From the NCBI RefSeq assembly GCF_024198215.1, contig NZ_JAKCFA010000008.1:416369-480368 (forward strand): a DNA stretch of 64,000 bases, in the 5' to 3' direction. Both the position numbers and the translations under genes were made by a program. Source of the stretch: Myxococcus qinghaiensis. Its GTDB lineage: Bacteria; Myxococcota; Myxococcia; Myxococcales; Myxococcaceae. Positions within the stretch are counted from its first letter, which is position 1. Each line of letters starts with the position of its first letter. Below are positions 10,987 to 19,393 of the stretch, piece by piece. The notes beneath the pieces were generated by a model that searched no databases, was not told where the DNA came from, and was given only the letters and a program-made list of their open reading frames with translations.

Positions 10987-11556
10987 ATGGATGCGAATGC
11001 CCGCGAGTACCGCGCGATTCAAGCGTTCTACGGACAGCGCCGCGCTCGACGTTCCAGCGTGCCCTACCTTCACCACATCGACGAAGGGCTGTGGGTCCTC
11101 CGGGCCCTGGGCGCGAGTGAACACGCCCAACGCGCGTACTGTCTGCACCCACTGGTGCAAGAGGATGACGCGCGAGCCGCCGCCTGGGCCCAGGCGCTCA
11201 CCACCGGGGCGGACCTCTCCCTTCCACCTGTCGACGGTGTGAGCGACGACCCGCGCGTCCTCGCGCTCGCGCTGGACTACCGGGAGACGGCCAATGCCGC
11301 ACTGTCCCATCGACCCGACCTGAAAGGGCCCGGCGACATCGCACTCAGCGCGGAGCCCGAGGTCAACGACATGCTCCGCGCCGACAAGGTCCAGAACTAC
11401 AAGGACTTCCTCCTCCATCACCGGGGAACCCATCCCCGGTCCGCCGAGTTGGAGCGCTATTTCCAGGCATGGCTCGCACGACTCGGGGTGTCTCCGGAGC
11501 AGTTCGCGGTCTGGCATGACGCGCTCGAACACGTCCTCGGAGTGCCCCGTTCCTAA
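10987..11556 (+). CDS. Uncharacterised 189-residue protein
   Basis: I do not recognise this protein. ATG 10987 (MDANAREYRAIQ) fits the divergent arrangement with the Omp85 gene. It has no signal peptide and no hydrophobic segment. His residues at YLHHIDEGLW and YCLHPLVQ, followed by acidic residues, recall the spacing of HD-type phosphohydrolases, but I cannot complete the motif set. The C-terminal half has an FLLHHRG segment and ends with DALEHVLG. Its TAA stop overlaps the stop of the converging MFS gene by 4 bp, so no terminator separates them. Confidence 0.6.
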   Translation: MDANAREYRAIQAFYGQRRARRSSVPYLHHIDEGLWVLRALGASEHAQRAYCLHPLVQEDDARAAAWAQALTTGADLSLPPVDGVSDDPRVLALALDYRETANAALSHRPDLKGPGDIALSAEPEVNDMLRADKVQNYKDFLLHHRGTHPRSAELERYFQAWLARLGVSPEQFAVWHDALEHVLGVPRS

Positions 11557-12887
11557 GAACCGCAGGCGCTGCGCGCCTGACGAGCGTCGATTGCCGCCCC
11601 GTCCGACTTCAAGCGCGAATCGACGCCACCCGTCACGCCGGAGCGCGGCGAAGCGCGCGTGAACATCCAGAACAGCAGGGCCACGGCGGAGATGGCCGCC
11701 CCCTGGAGGACCACTCCCCTCCAGCCCGCGTGCGCGAAGACGAGCGTCGAGGTGATGGAGCCCGCACCACTGCCCATGGAATAGAAGACCATGTAGCCGG
11801 CCACCAGCCGACTGCGCGCCTCCGGGCGCACGGCGTAGAGCTCGCTCTGATTCGTGACGTGCAGGGCCTGGATGGCGAGGTCCAGGGCGACGATGCCCAC
11901 GCCCAGCGCCCACAGGGACTCCCGCGCCAGCAGGACAGGCCACCACGAGAGCAGCAGGACGACGAGTCCAAGACTGGTGGTCCAGTTCCCCCAGCCCCGG
12001 TCCGCCAGCCGTCCCGCCCGTGACGCCGCCAGCGCACCCGCCACTCCCGCGAGGCCGAACAGGCCCACCTGCGAATGCGAGAGCGAGAACGGAGGCGCCC
12101 CGAGCAGCAACACCATCGGCGTCCACAAGGTGCTGAACGCGGCGAACATCAGCAACGCGAGCACCGCTCGCACCCGAAGGACCCGCTCCTCCACGAACAG
12201 CGTGAACACCGAGCGCAGCAACGCCAGATAGGACAGGTGCTTCGTCGCGCGCTCGCGCGGCAGGACGCGGGCCAGCGCGACGACGACCACAAGCGTCACC
12301 CCCGCCGAGACCAGGTAGACGGAACGCCAGCCCGCGAGGTCCGACAGGAGACCCGCCACGGTGCGCGCCATGAGGATGCCAATCACCACCCCGCTCGTCA
12401 CGCCTCCGACGACGCGTCCTCGCTCGGCTGGAGCGGCGAGCGTCGCCGCGAAGGCCACCAGCACCTGGATGACGACCGCGAGCAGACCGACCACCGCCAG
12501 GCCCGTGAGCAACACCGCCCCCGTGGGCGCGAGCCCCACGACGACGAGCGCCACCACGGACAGGGACATCTGCACCGCGACGAGCCGGCGACGCTCCACC
12601 AGGTCCCCCAGCGGAACCACCAGCAACAACCCCAGGCCGTACCCCACCTGGGTGACGGTCACCACGACGCCCACCAGCGACGGCCGCAGCCCCAGGTCCC
12701 GCGCCATCGAATCCAACAACGGCTGCGCGAAGTAGACGTTGGCTACCGCCAACCCACAGGCCACCGCGAACAACGCCGTCACCGCACGCGACAGCGTGGG
12801 CGCGACGTCTTCCGCAGACCCGGCTGCCACCTCCGTCAGTCGCTCGTCTCCCCGCCTGGCGTCGCGCGCCTCCGCCCCACTTCGCAT
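11553..12887 (-). CDS. MFS transporter (DHA1-type efflux)
   Basis: 444 residues with about twelve hydrophobic segments. The first-helix signature NVYFAQPLLDSMARDLGL and a loop 2-3 motif GDLVERRRL are typical of major-facilitator drug-efflux proteins. Substrates are probably small hydrophobic compounds, exported by proton antiport. ATG 12887 is chosen because TTGGAG lies 9 bases upstream; a TTG at 12914 would run the coding region into the palindrome. It is divergent from an HxlR regulator, and the palindrome at 12906-12924 sits directly upstream of its start. That strongly suggests repression by this regulator. Confidence 0.88.
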   Translation of the reverse strand: MRSGAEARDARRGDERLTEVAAGSAEDVAPTLSRAVTALFAVACGLAVANVYFAQPLLDSMARDLGLRPSLVGVVVTVTQVGYGLGLLLVVPLGDLVERRRLVAVQMSLSVVALVVVGLAPTGAVLLTGLAVVGLLAVVIQVLVAFAATLAAPAERGRVVGGVTSGVVIGILMARTVAGLLSDLAGWRSVYLVSAGVTLVVVVALARVLPRERATKHLSYLALLRSVFTLFVEERVLRVRAVLALLMFAAFSTLWTPMVLLLGAPPFSLSHSQVGLFGLAGVAGALAASRAGRLADRGWGNWTTSLGLVVLLLSWWPVLLARESLWALGVGIVALDLAIQALHVTNQSELYAVRPEARSRLVAGYMVFYSMGSGAGSITSTLVFAHAGWRGVVLQGAAISAVALLFWMFTRASPRSGVTGGVDSRLKSDGAAIDARQARSACGS

Positions 12888-12905
12888 GGACCATCTACTC
12901 CAATT

Positions 12906-12924
12906 TGGTTTCAAAATGAAACCA
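12906..12924. promoter_or_regulatory. Palindromic operator between MFS and HxlR genes
   Basis: TGGTTTC-AAAAT-GAAACCA is a perfect 7-bp inverted repeat in an AT-rich patch of otherwise very GC-rich DNA. It lies 18 bases upstream of the MFS start and about 100 bases upstream of the regulator start. HxlR dimers with a winged helix bind such palindromes. Binding here would cover the MFS leader/promoter. Confidence 0.65.
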
Positions 12925-13025
12925 CCCGGAATTAGCGGCGGGGATTTGCTATTTCAACCCAAGCGACAGGAGACCCGCGCTCCACCGCGTCCTTCACGGG
13001 GGTGGCCGGGAACGCGAGAGGCGAC

Positions 13026-13496
13026 ATGGCGAAGCGCAAGCCCCAGAGCCGGACGGAGTGCCCCGTCGAGCGGTCCGTGGACATCATCGGCGACGAGTGG
13101 TCGCTGCTGCTCATCCGCGACGCGTTCGACGGCCTGCGCCGGTTCGGCGAGTTCCAGAAGAACCTGGGCGTGGCGAAGAACATCCTCGCGACCCGCCTGC
13201 GTCACCTCGTCGCTCATGGCATCCTGGAGGTCGTTCCCGCGTCTGACGGCAGCGCGTTCCACGACTACGTCCTCACCCCGAAGGGCCGGGACTTGTTCCA
13301 GGTGCTCGTCGGACTGAGGCAGTGGGGCGAACACCATTGCTTCCAGCCAAACGAGGCCCGCTCCGTCCTGGTGGACACGGAGCAGGGGCGGCCGGTGCGC
13401 GCCATGGAGGTGCGCTCGGAGAGCGGCCGCCCCCTGACGTCGACCGATACCGTCGTGAAGAAGGTCTCCGAGAAGAAGCCTCGCTCGAAGCGGTGA
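13026..13496 (+). CDS. HxlR-family winged-helix transcriptional regulator
   Basis: 156 residues. The HxlR pattern is clear: a conserved Cys in TECPVERSVDIIGDEWSLLL near the N-terminus, then FGEFQKNLGVAKNILATRLRHL as the recognition region, then the wing. The N-terminal Cys is the redox or electrophile sensor in studied members. A 40-residue basic tail (VSEKKPRSKR) is longer than usual. ATG 13026 has AGAGGCG upstream; the frame also opens at 13002. It is divergent from the MFS gene, its likely target. Confidence 0.9.
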   Translation: MAKRKPQSRTECPVERSVDIIGDEWSLLLIRDAFDGLRRFGEFQKNLGVAKNILATRLRHLVAHGILEVVPASDGSAFHDYVLTPKGRDLFQVLVGLRQWGEHHCFQPNEARSVLVDTEQGRPVRAMEVRSESGRPLTSTDTVVKKVSEKKPRSKR

Positions 13497-13521
13497 GCCG
13501 TGGCGCTCGCGGAGCCACGGC
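13497..13521. terminator. Bidirectional hairpin between converging genes
   Basis: GCCGTGGC pairs perfectly with GCCACGGC (8 bp, 9-base loop), starting at the base after the HxlR stop codon and 13 bases short of the OsmC stop. No T-tract, but the position between two converging genes supports termination. Confidence 0.6.
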
Positions 13522-13533
13522 CAGCGACGCGCC

Positions 13534-13983
13534 CTACTCCGCCGTCAGCGCCTCGATGGTCGGCTCCATCACCACGTCGGCCTTGAGGCTCTGGGCGATG
13601 AAGCAGTACTTGTGCGCCTTCACGAACATCTCGCGCACCTTCTCCACGTCCGTGCCGGGTGCCACGCGAATGAGCGGCGCGAGCCTCACCTTGCTCACCC
13701 GCTTCACCTTCTCCACCGTGTCCACGAACACCGTCACCTGGTCGTCGTAGGAGCGCACGTCCAGCCGCAGCTTCTTCGCCAGCGCCAGGAACGTGAGCAG
13801 GTGACACTGCGCCACCGACGCGCCCAGCAAGTCCTCCGGATTCCAGCGCGCGTCACTGCCGCCGTAGTTCGTGCCCGAGCTGACGAGCAAGTCGGGCTTG
13901 CCTTCCGTGCCCGCCACCGCGTCGCGGCTGTACTCGTCAGCGGTTGAACCCTGCCACTTGAGCCGCAGCGGAAACCCTTCCAC
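13534..13983 (-). CDS. OsmC-family peroxiredoxin-like protein
   Basis: 149 residues. The two redox cysteines of the OsmC/Ohr fold are present: Cys60 in GASVAQCHLLTFLALA and Cys127 in HKYCFIAQS. Members reduce organic hydroperoxides using these thiols. GTG 13983 is chosen because a full GGAGG lies 7 bases upstream; the frame is open to 14091 without family-like sequence. The segment SSGTNYGGSDARWNPEDLL matches the OsmC loop before the first Cys. Its neighbour across the terminator is an HxlR regulator, often thiol-responsive, but a functional link is only a guess. Confidence 0.87.
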   Translation of the reverse strand: MEGFPLRLKWQGSTADEYSRDAVAGTEGKPDLLVSSGTNYGGSDARWNPEDLLGASVAQCHLLTFLALAKKLRLDVRSYDDQVTVFVDTVEKVKRVSKVRLAPLIRVAPGTDVEKVREMFVKAHKYCFIAQSLKADVVMEPTIEALTAE

Positions 13984-14087
13984 GTCACACCTCCAGAGTC
14001 GCGTGTCCTTGCGGCGCGCAGCATAGGCGCTCGACGTCGGCGGAAGTCTCCTGCCGCGAGGCACTCCCTCCTTCGAGGGAGCCCGAC

Positions 14088-14951
14088 TCACGCTCCGCGC
14101 AGGTCCGCGCCCTTCGGCACCGGCAGCTTCTCACCTCGGGCCACCGCCGAGACGATGCGCGCCAGGCGCTCCACGCCGTCCGACAGCGCCGCAGGCCCCG
14201 GCTGGAGGATGAGGCTGCTCTTCACTTCATAGAGCTGATCATCCAGCACTGCCTGCACCTGGGACCAGCCCGGCCGCGCGGCAATCTTGTCCCGCTTCGC
14301 CTTGCGGCCACACCAGCTGGCGATGACGCCGTCCGGGTTGCGCCGGGCAACCTCCTCCGGCTCGAAGATGCGGCCCTTGGCGCCCTGCGACGCGCGCGAC
14401 TCGCGGCAGATGTCCTCGCCGCCCACCAGCTCCACCAGCTCCGAGCACCAGCGGATGCCGGAGATGAGCGGCTCGTGCCACTCCTCGAAGAAGATGCGGG
14501 GCCGGCGCGGCAGCTTCTGGGCCGCCTCCGCGTGCCGCTCCAGGTTCGCCGTCAGCTCCGCGGCCAGATTCTCCGCCGCCTCCGCGCGCCCCACCAGCGC
14601 CCCCGTCACGCGCACCGTCTGCAATATCTCCGCGAGCGAGCGCTGGTTGAACAGGTACACGGGCACGCCGCGCTTGCACAGCTCACGGCCCAGGTCCGCC
14701 TGCAGGTCGGAGAACCCCAACACCAGGTCTGGCTTCAGCTCGAGAATCCGCTCGAAGTTCGCGTCCAGGAACGACGACACCCGGGGCTTCTTGCGCGCCT
14801 CCGGAGGCCGCACCGTGAAGCCCGACACACCCACCACCAGGTCCCCCGCGCCAATCCGGTAGAGCACCTCCGTCGTCTCCTCCGTCATGCACACCACCCG
14901 CCTCGGGTACGGTGGCGCGGAGGAAAGCAACTCGGTCAGGTGGACGCTCAT
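14088..14951 (-). CDS. BtuF-like cobalamin/Fe-siderophore substrate-binding protein without signal peptide
   Basis: 287 residues of the class III ABC solute-binding fold (COG0614-like): MTEETTEVLYRIGAGDLVVGVSGF, then LELKPDLVLGFSDLQ, FEEWHEPLISG and a C-terminal QPGPAALSDGVERLARIV. It starts MSVHLTELLSSAPPYPRRVVC with no export signal, and no permease or ATPase is adjacent. A cytosolic or corrinoid-handling role is therefore as likely as transport. A later ATG at residue 22 would remove more of the N-terminus. It lies upstream of OsmC on the same strand, 104 bases apart. Confidence 0.78.
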   Translation of the reverse strand: MSVHLTELLSSAPPYPRRVVCMTEETTEVLYRIGAGDLVVGVSGFTVRPPEARKKPRVSSFLDANFERILELKPDLVLGFSDLQADLGRELCKRGVPVYLFNQRSLAEILQTVRVTGALVGRAEAAENLAAELTANLERHAEAAQKLPRRPRIFFEEWHEPLISGIRWCSELVELVGGEDICRESRASQGAKGRIFEPEEVARRNPDGVIASWCGRKAKRDKIAARPGWSQVQAVLDDQLYEVKSSLILQPGPAALSDGVERLARIVSAVARGEKLPVPKGADLRGA

Positions 14952-15263
14952 GCAGCCACCCTAACGCGCTCCCGCTCGCTCGGCCGCTCCGATGCGACAT
15001 CACCGAGCATGTCGATACATCTCGCGGAAAGCGGGTTTCACACTCCCAGTCGCTCACGTTGACGGTCCAACCGTCCCACTTGCCGCACGCGTCGTCTCAA
15101 CCGATGTCCGGTGCTGGACTTTGGCGCGCCCAGCCGGTTTCTCGGCCTTTGATGCACTGCGCCAACCTGGCAGGTCGCTTGGGGAGTGGACGATTGCGGT
15201 GTTAGCATTCCAGCGCATGTTCGACCGGAGCGACGTGTGCCTTCCCGGTCGGTGGGGGCAGAC
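14952..15263. other. Divergent intergenic region (312 bp)
   Basis: Between the BtuF-like gene (leftward) and the kinase gene (rightward). It contains a perfect inverted repeat GACGGT-CCA-ACCGTC at 15061-15075. A near-match to a sigma-54 promoter (TGGCAG, then TTGGG) lies around 15169, but its -12 dinucleotide is GG instead of GC. I find no convincing sigma-70 promoter and no open frame with family-like sequence. Confidence 0.5.
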
Positions 15264-16877
15264 ATGATCGAAAGCAACGCCCCGACGAATGGCGCCCCAC
15301 CCGACAACATGGTGGACCCGCTTCTTGGGCGGGTCCTCAACGAGCGCTTCCGTATCCTGGAGACCCTGGGAGCCGGTGGCATGGGCCGCGTGTACAAGGC
15401 CATGCAGGCGCCGTTGGACCGGCTCGTCGCGCTGAAGGTCCTCAACCCCCACTACAACGACGAGGGCAAGGACCCGGGCTTCCAGAAGCGCTTCTTCCTG
15501 GAGGCCAGCGTCACCGCGAAGCTGCGCCACCCCAACACCGTCACCGTCATCGACTACGGCAAGACGGACGACGGCATCTATTACATCGCGATGGAGTACC
15601 TGGACGGGCTCACGCTCGGCCAGCTGCTCACCCAGGTGGGCCCGATTCCGTGGGCGCGCGCGCTCAACATCACGCAGCAGATCGCCCGCTCGCTGCGCGA
15701 GGCCCACAAGGTCGGCCTCATCCACCGCGACCTCAAGCCCGCCAACGTCATGGTCCTCAACCAGGAGACGGACCACGACATCGTCAAGGTGCTCGACTTC
15801 GGCCTGGTGAAGTCCTTCATCGGCGAAGCCGACGTGCAGCAGGACACGTCGCTCACGCAGGCGGGCATCATCCTCGGCTCGCCGCAGTACATGGCGCCGG
15901 AGCAGGCGCGCAACATCGCCGACCCGCGCAGCGACGTGTACAGCATGGGCGTGGTGCTCTATCAGATGCTGATGGGCCAGCCGCCCTTCTTCGCCGCGCA
16001 GAGCATCGACGTCATCGTCAAGCACATCAACGAGCCGCCCCCCGCCTTCGGCGCCATCTGGCCCGGCCACACCGTGCCCGCCGAAGTGGAAGCGCTGGTG
16101 ATGAAGTGCATGGCGAAGCTCCCCGTCGAGCGCTACCAGTCCATGGACGAGGTGCTGGAGGCCATGCGCCGCGTGGCGCACGCGGTGGGCGTCAGCGGCG
16201 TCTTCAGCGGCCCCCGTCTCACGGGCGTCGGCAGCGGCCCGCGCAGTGGCCCCATCAGCGCGCCCGGCTCCGGCCCCAGCACCATGGCGCTGGACATCGC
16301 CGTCGAGGAGCAGCCGCCCGAGAAGCCCGCCAGGAGCATGCTGCCCCTGGCCATCTTCGGCGGCTCGCTGCTCCTGGGCGGCGCCGTGGCGCTGGCCTTC
16401 GCGCTGCGCCCGTCCACGCCGATGCCCAAGCCCCTGGCCTCGCCTCCCATCACCGCGACCGCGCCGGCCAACCCGACCCAGGCCCCGGCAGTCCCCCCGC
16501 AGCCCGCCGCCGCGAACACCCCGGCCGCGGCCGCCGCGGGCTCCGCGGATGACGAGCTGGCGCTGGCGCCGCTGGTGGCTGGCAACGGCCCGATGGTGCG
16601 CTTTGAGATCGCCAGCGAGCCCAGCGGCGCGCGCGTGCGCTACCGGGGCAAGGACCATGGCGCCACGCCGCTGAACCTCAAGGTGCCCCTGGACGATGAT
16701 GGCAGCGCCCGCGCGGAGCTGACCTTCACCCTGGACGGCTACCAGCCCGTCACCGTCGTCGCCGTGGGCTCCGGCGCGAAGCAGGCCGTCACCCAAAAGC
16801 TCAAGAAGAAGTCGAGTTCTCCCCGTCCCCCGCGGGCCCCTGACTCGAACGACAAATTCAAGGACAACCCGTACTAG
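15264..16877 (+). CDS. Membrane Ser/Thr protein kinase with PEGA-like C-terminus
   Basis: 537 residues. The kinase domain (about 28-305) is complete: glycine loop GAGGMG (36-41), Lys58, HRDLKPAN (154-161), DFG (178-180) and APE (211-213), so it should be active. A Ser/Gly/Pro linker leads to one membrane helix (about 359-381). A Pro/Ala stretch and a PEGA-like beta domain (445-512, with EPSGARVRYRG) on the far side follow. This topology puts the kinase in the cytosol and the sensor-like tail in the periplasm. ATG 15264 follows GGTGGGGG. Its TAG stop overlaps the GTG start of the next gene, so kinase and TonB-type receptor are coupled. Confidence 0.92.
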   Translation: MIESNAPTNGAPPDNMVDPLLGRVLNERFRILETLGAGGMGRVYKAMQAPLDRLVALKVLNPHYNDEGKDPGFQKRFFLEASVTAKLRHPNTVTVIDYGKTDDGIYYIAMEYLDGLTLGQLLTQVGPIPWARALNITQQIARSLREAHKVGLIHRDLKPANVMVLNQETDHDIVKVLDFGLVKSFIGEADVQQDTSLTQAGIILGSPQYMAPEQARNIADPRSDVYSMGVVLYQMLMGQPPFFAAQSIDVIVKHINEPPPAFGAIWPGHTVPAEVEALVMKCMAKLPVERYQSMDEVLEAMRRVAHAVGVSGVFSGPRLTGVGSGPRSGPISAPGSGPSTMALDIAVEEQPPEKPARSMLPLAIFGGSLLLGGAVALAFALRPSTPMPKPLASPPITATAPANPTQAPAVPPQPAAANTPAAAAAGSADDELALAPLVAGNGPMVRFEIASEPSGARVRYRGKDHGATPLNLKVPLDDDGSARAELTFTLDGYQPVTVVAVGSGAKQAVTQKLKKKSSSPRPPRAPDSNDKFKDNPY

Positions 16878-19393
16878 TGAGACACTACAAAGCCCTTCAA
16901 CGAGTGGGCCTGCTCGCGCTGTGTCTGTGCGCGACGCAGGTCCTGGCGGACGCACGTCTCGAAGCGCGTCGCCACTTCCGCAACGGCATGAGCCTCATCG
17001 GCAAGAAGGAGTACGACGAGGGCATCGCCGAGCTGGAGCAGGCCTACGCCATCAAGCCGCACCCCAACGTCCTCTACAACATCGCCCGCGCGTACCAGGA
17101 CGCGGGCCGGACGGCGGAGGCGCTCGACACGTACAAGCGCTACGTCGCCAGCAGCCCGGCGGACGCGCCCTCCGTCGAAGCCACCATCGCCGCGCTGGAG
17201 GAGAAGCAGCGCGCGAGCCAGGCCACCGCGGAGTCGCCGGACAACTCCGCGCTGCCCATGCCGCCCCCGCCCGCCAGCATCCAGTCGCAGCAGCAGCTGG
17301 GCGCGCTCCTGGAGCGGCTGGAGAAGGCGATTGAGCGCGCGGAGTCCATGCCCACGACGGGCACGGGCACCGCGACGCCGTCCACCTATGTGCCCTCCGT
17401 GCTGCCCGGCGTCGCGGAGACCGCGAACGGCGACGATGGCGCGGTGCCCTACGAGGAGCGCGTGGTGACGGCGAGCCGCCGCGCCCAGTCCTCGCTGGAG
17501 GCGCCCAACGCCACGACGGTCATCACCGCCGAGGACATCCGCCTGTCGGGCGCCACCAGCCTGCCGGAGCTCTTGCGCCGGGTGCCGGGCGCGGACGTCA
17601 TGTCGCTGGGCATCGGCAGCGCCAACGTGTCGCTGCGCGGCTTCAACCAGCGCATCGCCAACAAGGTGCTCGTGCTGGTGGACGGCCGCACCGAGTACCA
17701 GGACTTCCTCGGCCTGACGCTCTGGTCCACCATCCCCATCGGCCTGGACGAAATCGAGCGCATCGAGGTCATCCGCGGCCCGGGCAGCGCGCTGTACGGC
17801 GCCAACGCCATGTTGGGCGTCATCAACATCATCACCCAGGCCCCGGGCTCGGGCCCGCGAGCGCGCTTCAACGTCATGGCAGGCACCGGCAGCAGCGTGG
17901 CGGGCTCGTTCCTCAGCCATGGCAACACGGGCGCGCTGCGCTACCGCACGTCGGTGGCGTACTCGCAGGCGGACAAGTGGAGCCGCGACTACGCCAGCAA
18001 CCGGCCTGACATCGTGCTCCGAGACCCGGATCCGGACATCGGCATGCGCGGCGCGCGTGGCACGCTGTCCGCCGTGTACAGCTTCGGCGAGGGCAAGCAG
18101 GTGGGCCTGTCCGGCGGCGTGCACCGCTACACCACGGAAATCTATCCGCTGGGCCTCCTGCGCAACTACTTCATTGACGGCCTGGGCGCGTACGCCAAGG
18201 GCGACGTGGAGCTGGGGCCGCTCAAGCTGAAGACGTTCTGGAACCACATCTCCGGCAACGCAGGGCCCCAGTACGAGCCCATTGGCCAGCGCTCGCTGGG
18301 CACCGAAATCAGCTCCAACCTCTTCAACGCGGAGCTGCTCTTCGCGCGCGCCTTCCAGCTGGGCGGCGAGCACCAGCTCAACGTGGGCGTCGAGGGTCGC
18401 CTCAAGCGCGTGGGCTGGGACTACCTGGGCCCGCTGCGCGAGGAGATTCACGCCGCGGCCTTCGTGCAGGACGAGTGGCGGCTGGCCGAGCCCCTGCGCC
18501 TGGTCGCCAGCTACCGCGTGGACCGGCACCCGCTGTTGGACAACGGAACGCCGGGCCTGGCGCACTCGCCCCGCATCTCCGCGCTGTTCATCCCCATTGA
18601 AGGCCACGCGTTCCGCATCAGCGCGGCGTCCGCCTTCCGCGAGCCGACGTTCCTGGAGAGCTACACGCGCCTCTTGGTCCCCGTGCAGGGCGTCAACGGC
18701 GCCAGCGCGCTCACCACCGGCAACACCGGGCTGCGCCCCGAGCGCCTCACCGCGTTCGAGCTGGGGTGGCGCGGCGAGTCCGCGGAGCTGGGCATGGACT
18801 GGGACCTGGCGCTGTACCAGAACCGGGTGAAGGACCTCATCGGCCTGTCCGCCTTCGAGCGGCTGCCGCCCGGCGAATCGTATGACGGGGCCACGGGCAA
18901 CTACCTCATCGGCCGCTCGCGCTTCGTCAACGAGGACTCCATCTACACCGCGCGCGGCGTGGAGGCGGGCCTCACCCTGGCCCCCGTGGACGGCCTGGGC
19001 GTCAAGGCGAGCGCGGCCTTCCAGAACGTGACGTCGGACCTGGAGGAGAAGGCGGAGTGCGGCCCGTGCAGCCAGGCGCCGCAGCTCAAGCTGTACGGTG
19101 GCGTCACCTACCGCACCAAGGCGGACCTGGAGTTCGGCGTGGACGTGGCCTTCACCTCGTCCACCACGTGGATTGAGCGCGAGCCCGCCGCGTCGGACCC
19201 CACGCGCATCGAGCTGCTGTCCAACCCGCTGGGCGCCTACGCCGTCATCAACGCCCGCGTCGGCTACGCGGCGGTGAAGAACACGGTGGACGTCGCGCTG
19301 GTGGGCAGCCAGCTGGGCTCCGCGCACTCCCAACATCCTTTCGGCAACCGCATCGAGCGGCGCGTCTACGCGACGCTGACGGTGACTCCATGA
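16877..19393 (+). CDS. TonB-dependent receptor with N-terminal TPR segment
   Basis: 838 residues starting at a GTG that shares bases with the kinase stop. After a signal peptide (cleavage likely near residue 24, QVLA/DARL) come TPR-like helices (about 26-105, with GKKEYDEGIAELEQAYAI). A short coiled coil (138-158) and a Pro/Thr linker follow. A TonB-box-like EERVVTAS and the plug domain (about 193-325, with SLPELLRRVPGAD and IERIEVIRGPGSALYG) come next. The remainder is a beta-barrel ending in RRVYATLTVTP. Such receptors import siderophores, vitamins or glycans using TonB energy. The periplasmic TPR in front of the TonB box is unusual and could recruit a partner. No tonB/exbBD genes are nearby. 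Confidence 0.88.
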   Translation: MRHYKALQRVGLLALCLCATQVLADARLEARRHFRNGMSLIGKKEYDEGIAELEQAYAIKPHPNVLYNIARAYQDAGRTAEALDTYKRYVASSPADAPSVEATIAALEEKQRASQATAESPDNSALPMPPPPASIQSQQQLGALLERLEKAIERAESMPTTGTGTATPSTYVPSVLPGVAETANGDDGAVPYEERVVTASRRAQSSLEAPNATTVITAEDIRLSGATSLPELLRRVPGADVMSLGIGSANVSLRGFNQRIANKVLVLVDGRTEYQDFLGLTLWSTIPIGLDEIERIEVIRGPGSALYGANAMLGVINIITQAPGSGPRARFNVMAGTGSSVAGSFLSHGNTGALRYRTSVAYSQADKWSRDYASNRPDIVLRDPDPDIGMRGARGTLSAVYSFGEGKQVGLSGGVHRYTTEIYPLGLLRNYFIDGLGAYAKGDVELGPLKLKTFWNHISGNAGPQYEPIGQRSLGTEISSNLFNAELLFARAFQLGGEHQLNVGVEGRLKRVGWDYLGPLREEIHAAAFVQDEWRLAEPLRLVASYRVDRHPLLDNGTPGLAHSPRISALFIPIEGHAFRISAASAFREPTFLESYTRLLVPVQGVNGASALTTGNTGLRPERLTAFELGWRGESAELGMDWDLALYQNRVKDLIGLSAFERLPPGESYDGATGNYLIGRSRFVNEDSIYTARGVEAGLTLAPVDGLGVKASAAFQNVTSDLEEKAECGPCSQAPQLKLYGGVTYRTKADLEFGVDVAFTSSTTWIEREPAASDPTRIELLSNPLGAYAVINARVGYAAVKNTVDVALVGSQLGSAHSQHPFGNRIERRVYATLTVTP

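Noticed and set aside
10892..11152. 87-codon upstream extension of the Omp85 gene
   Set aside because: The region is Arg/Gly-rich, overlaps the divergent gene and would bury the signal sequence.
15169..15186. Sigma-54-like promoter upstream of the kinase gene
   Set aside because: The -12 element has GG in place of the invariant GC; it is one mismatch in the most conserved position.
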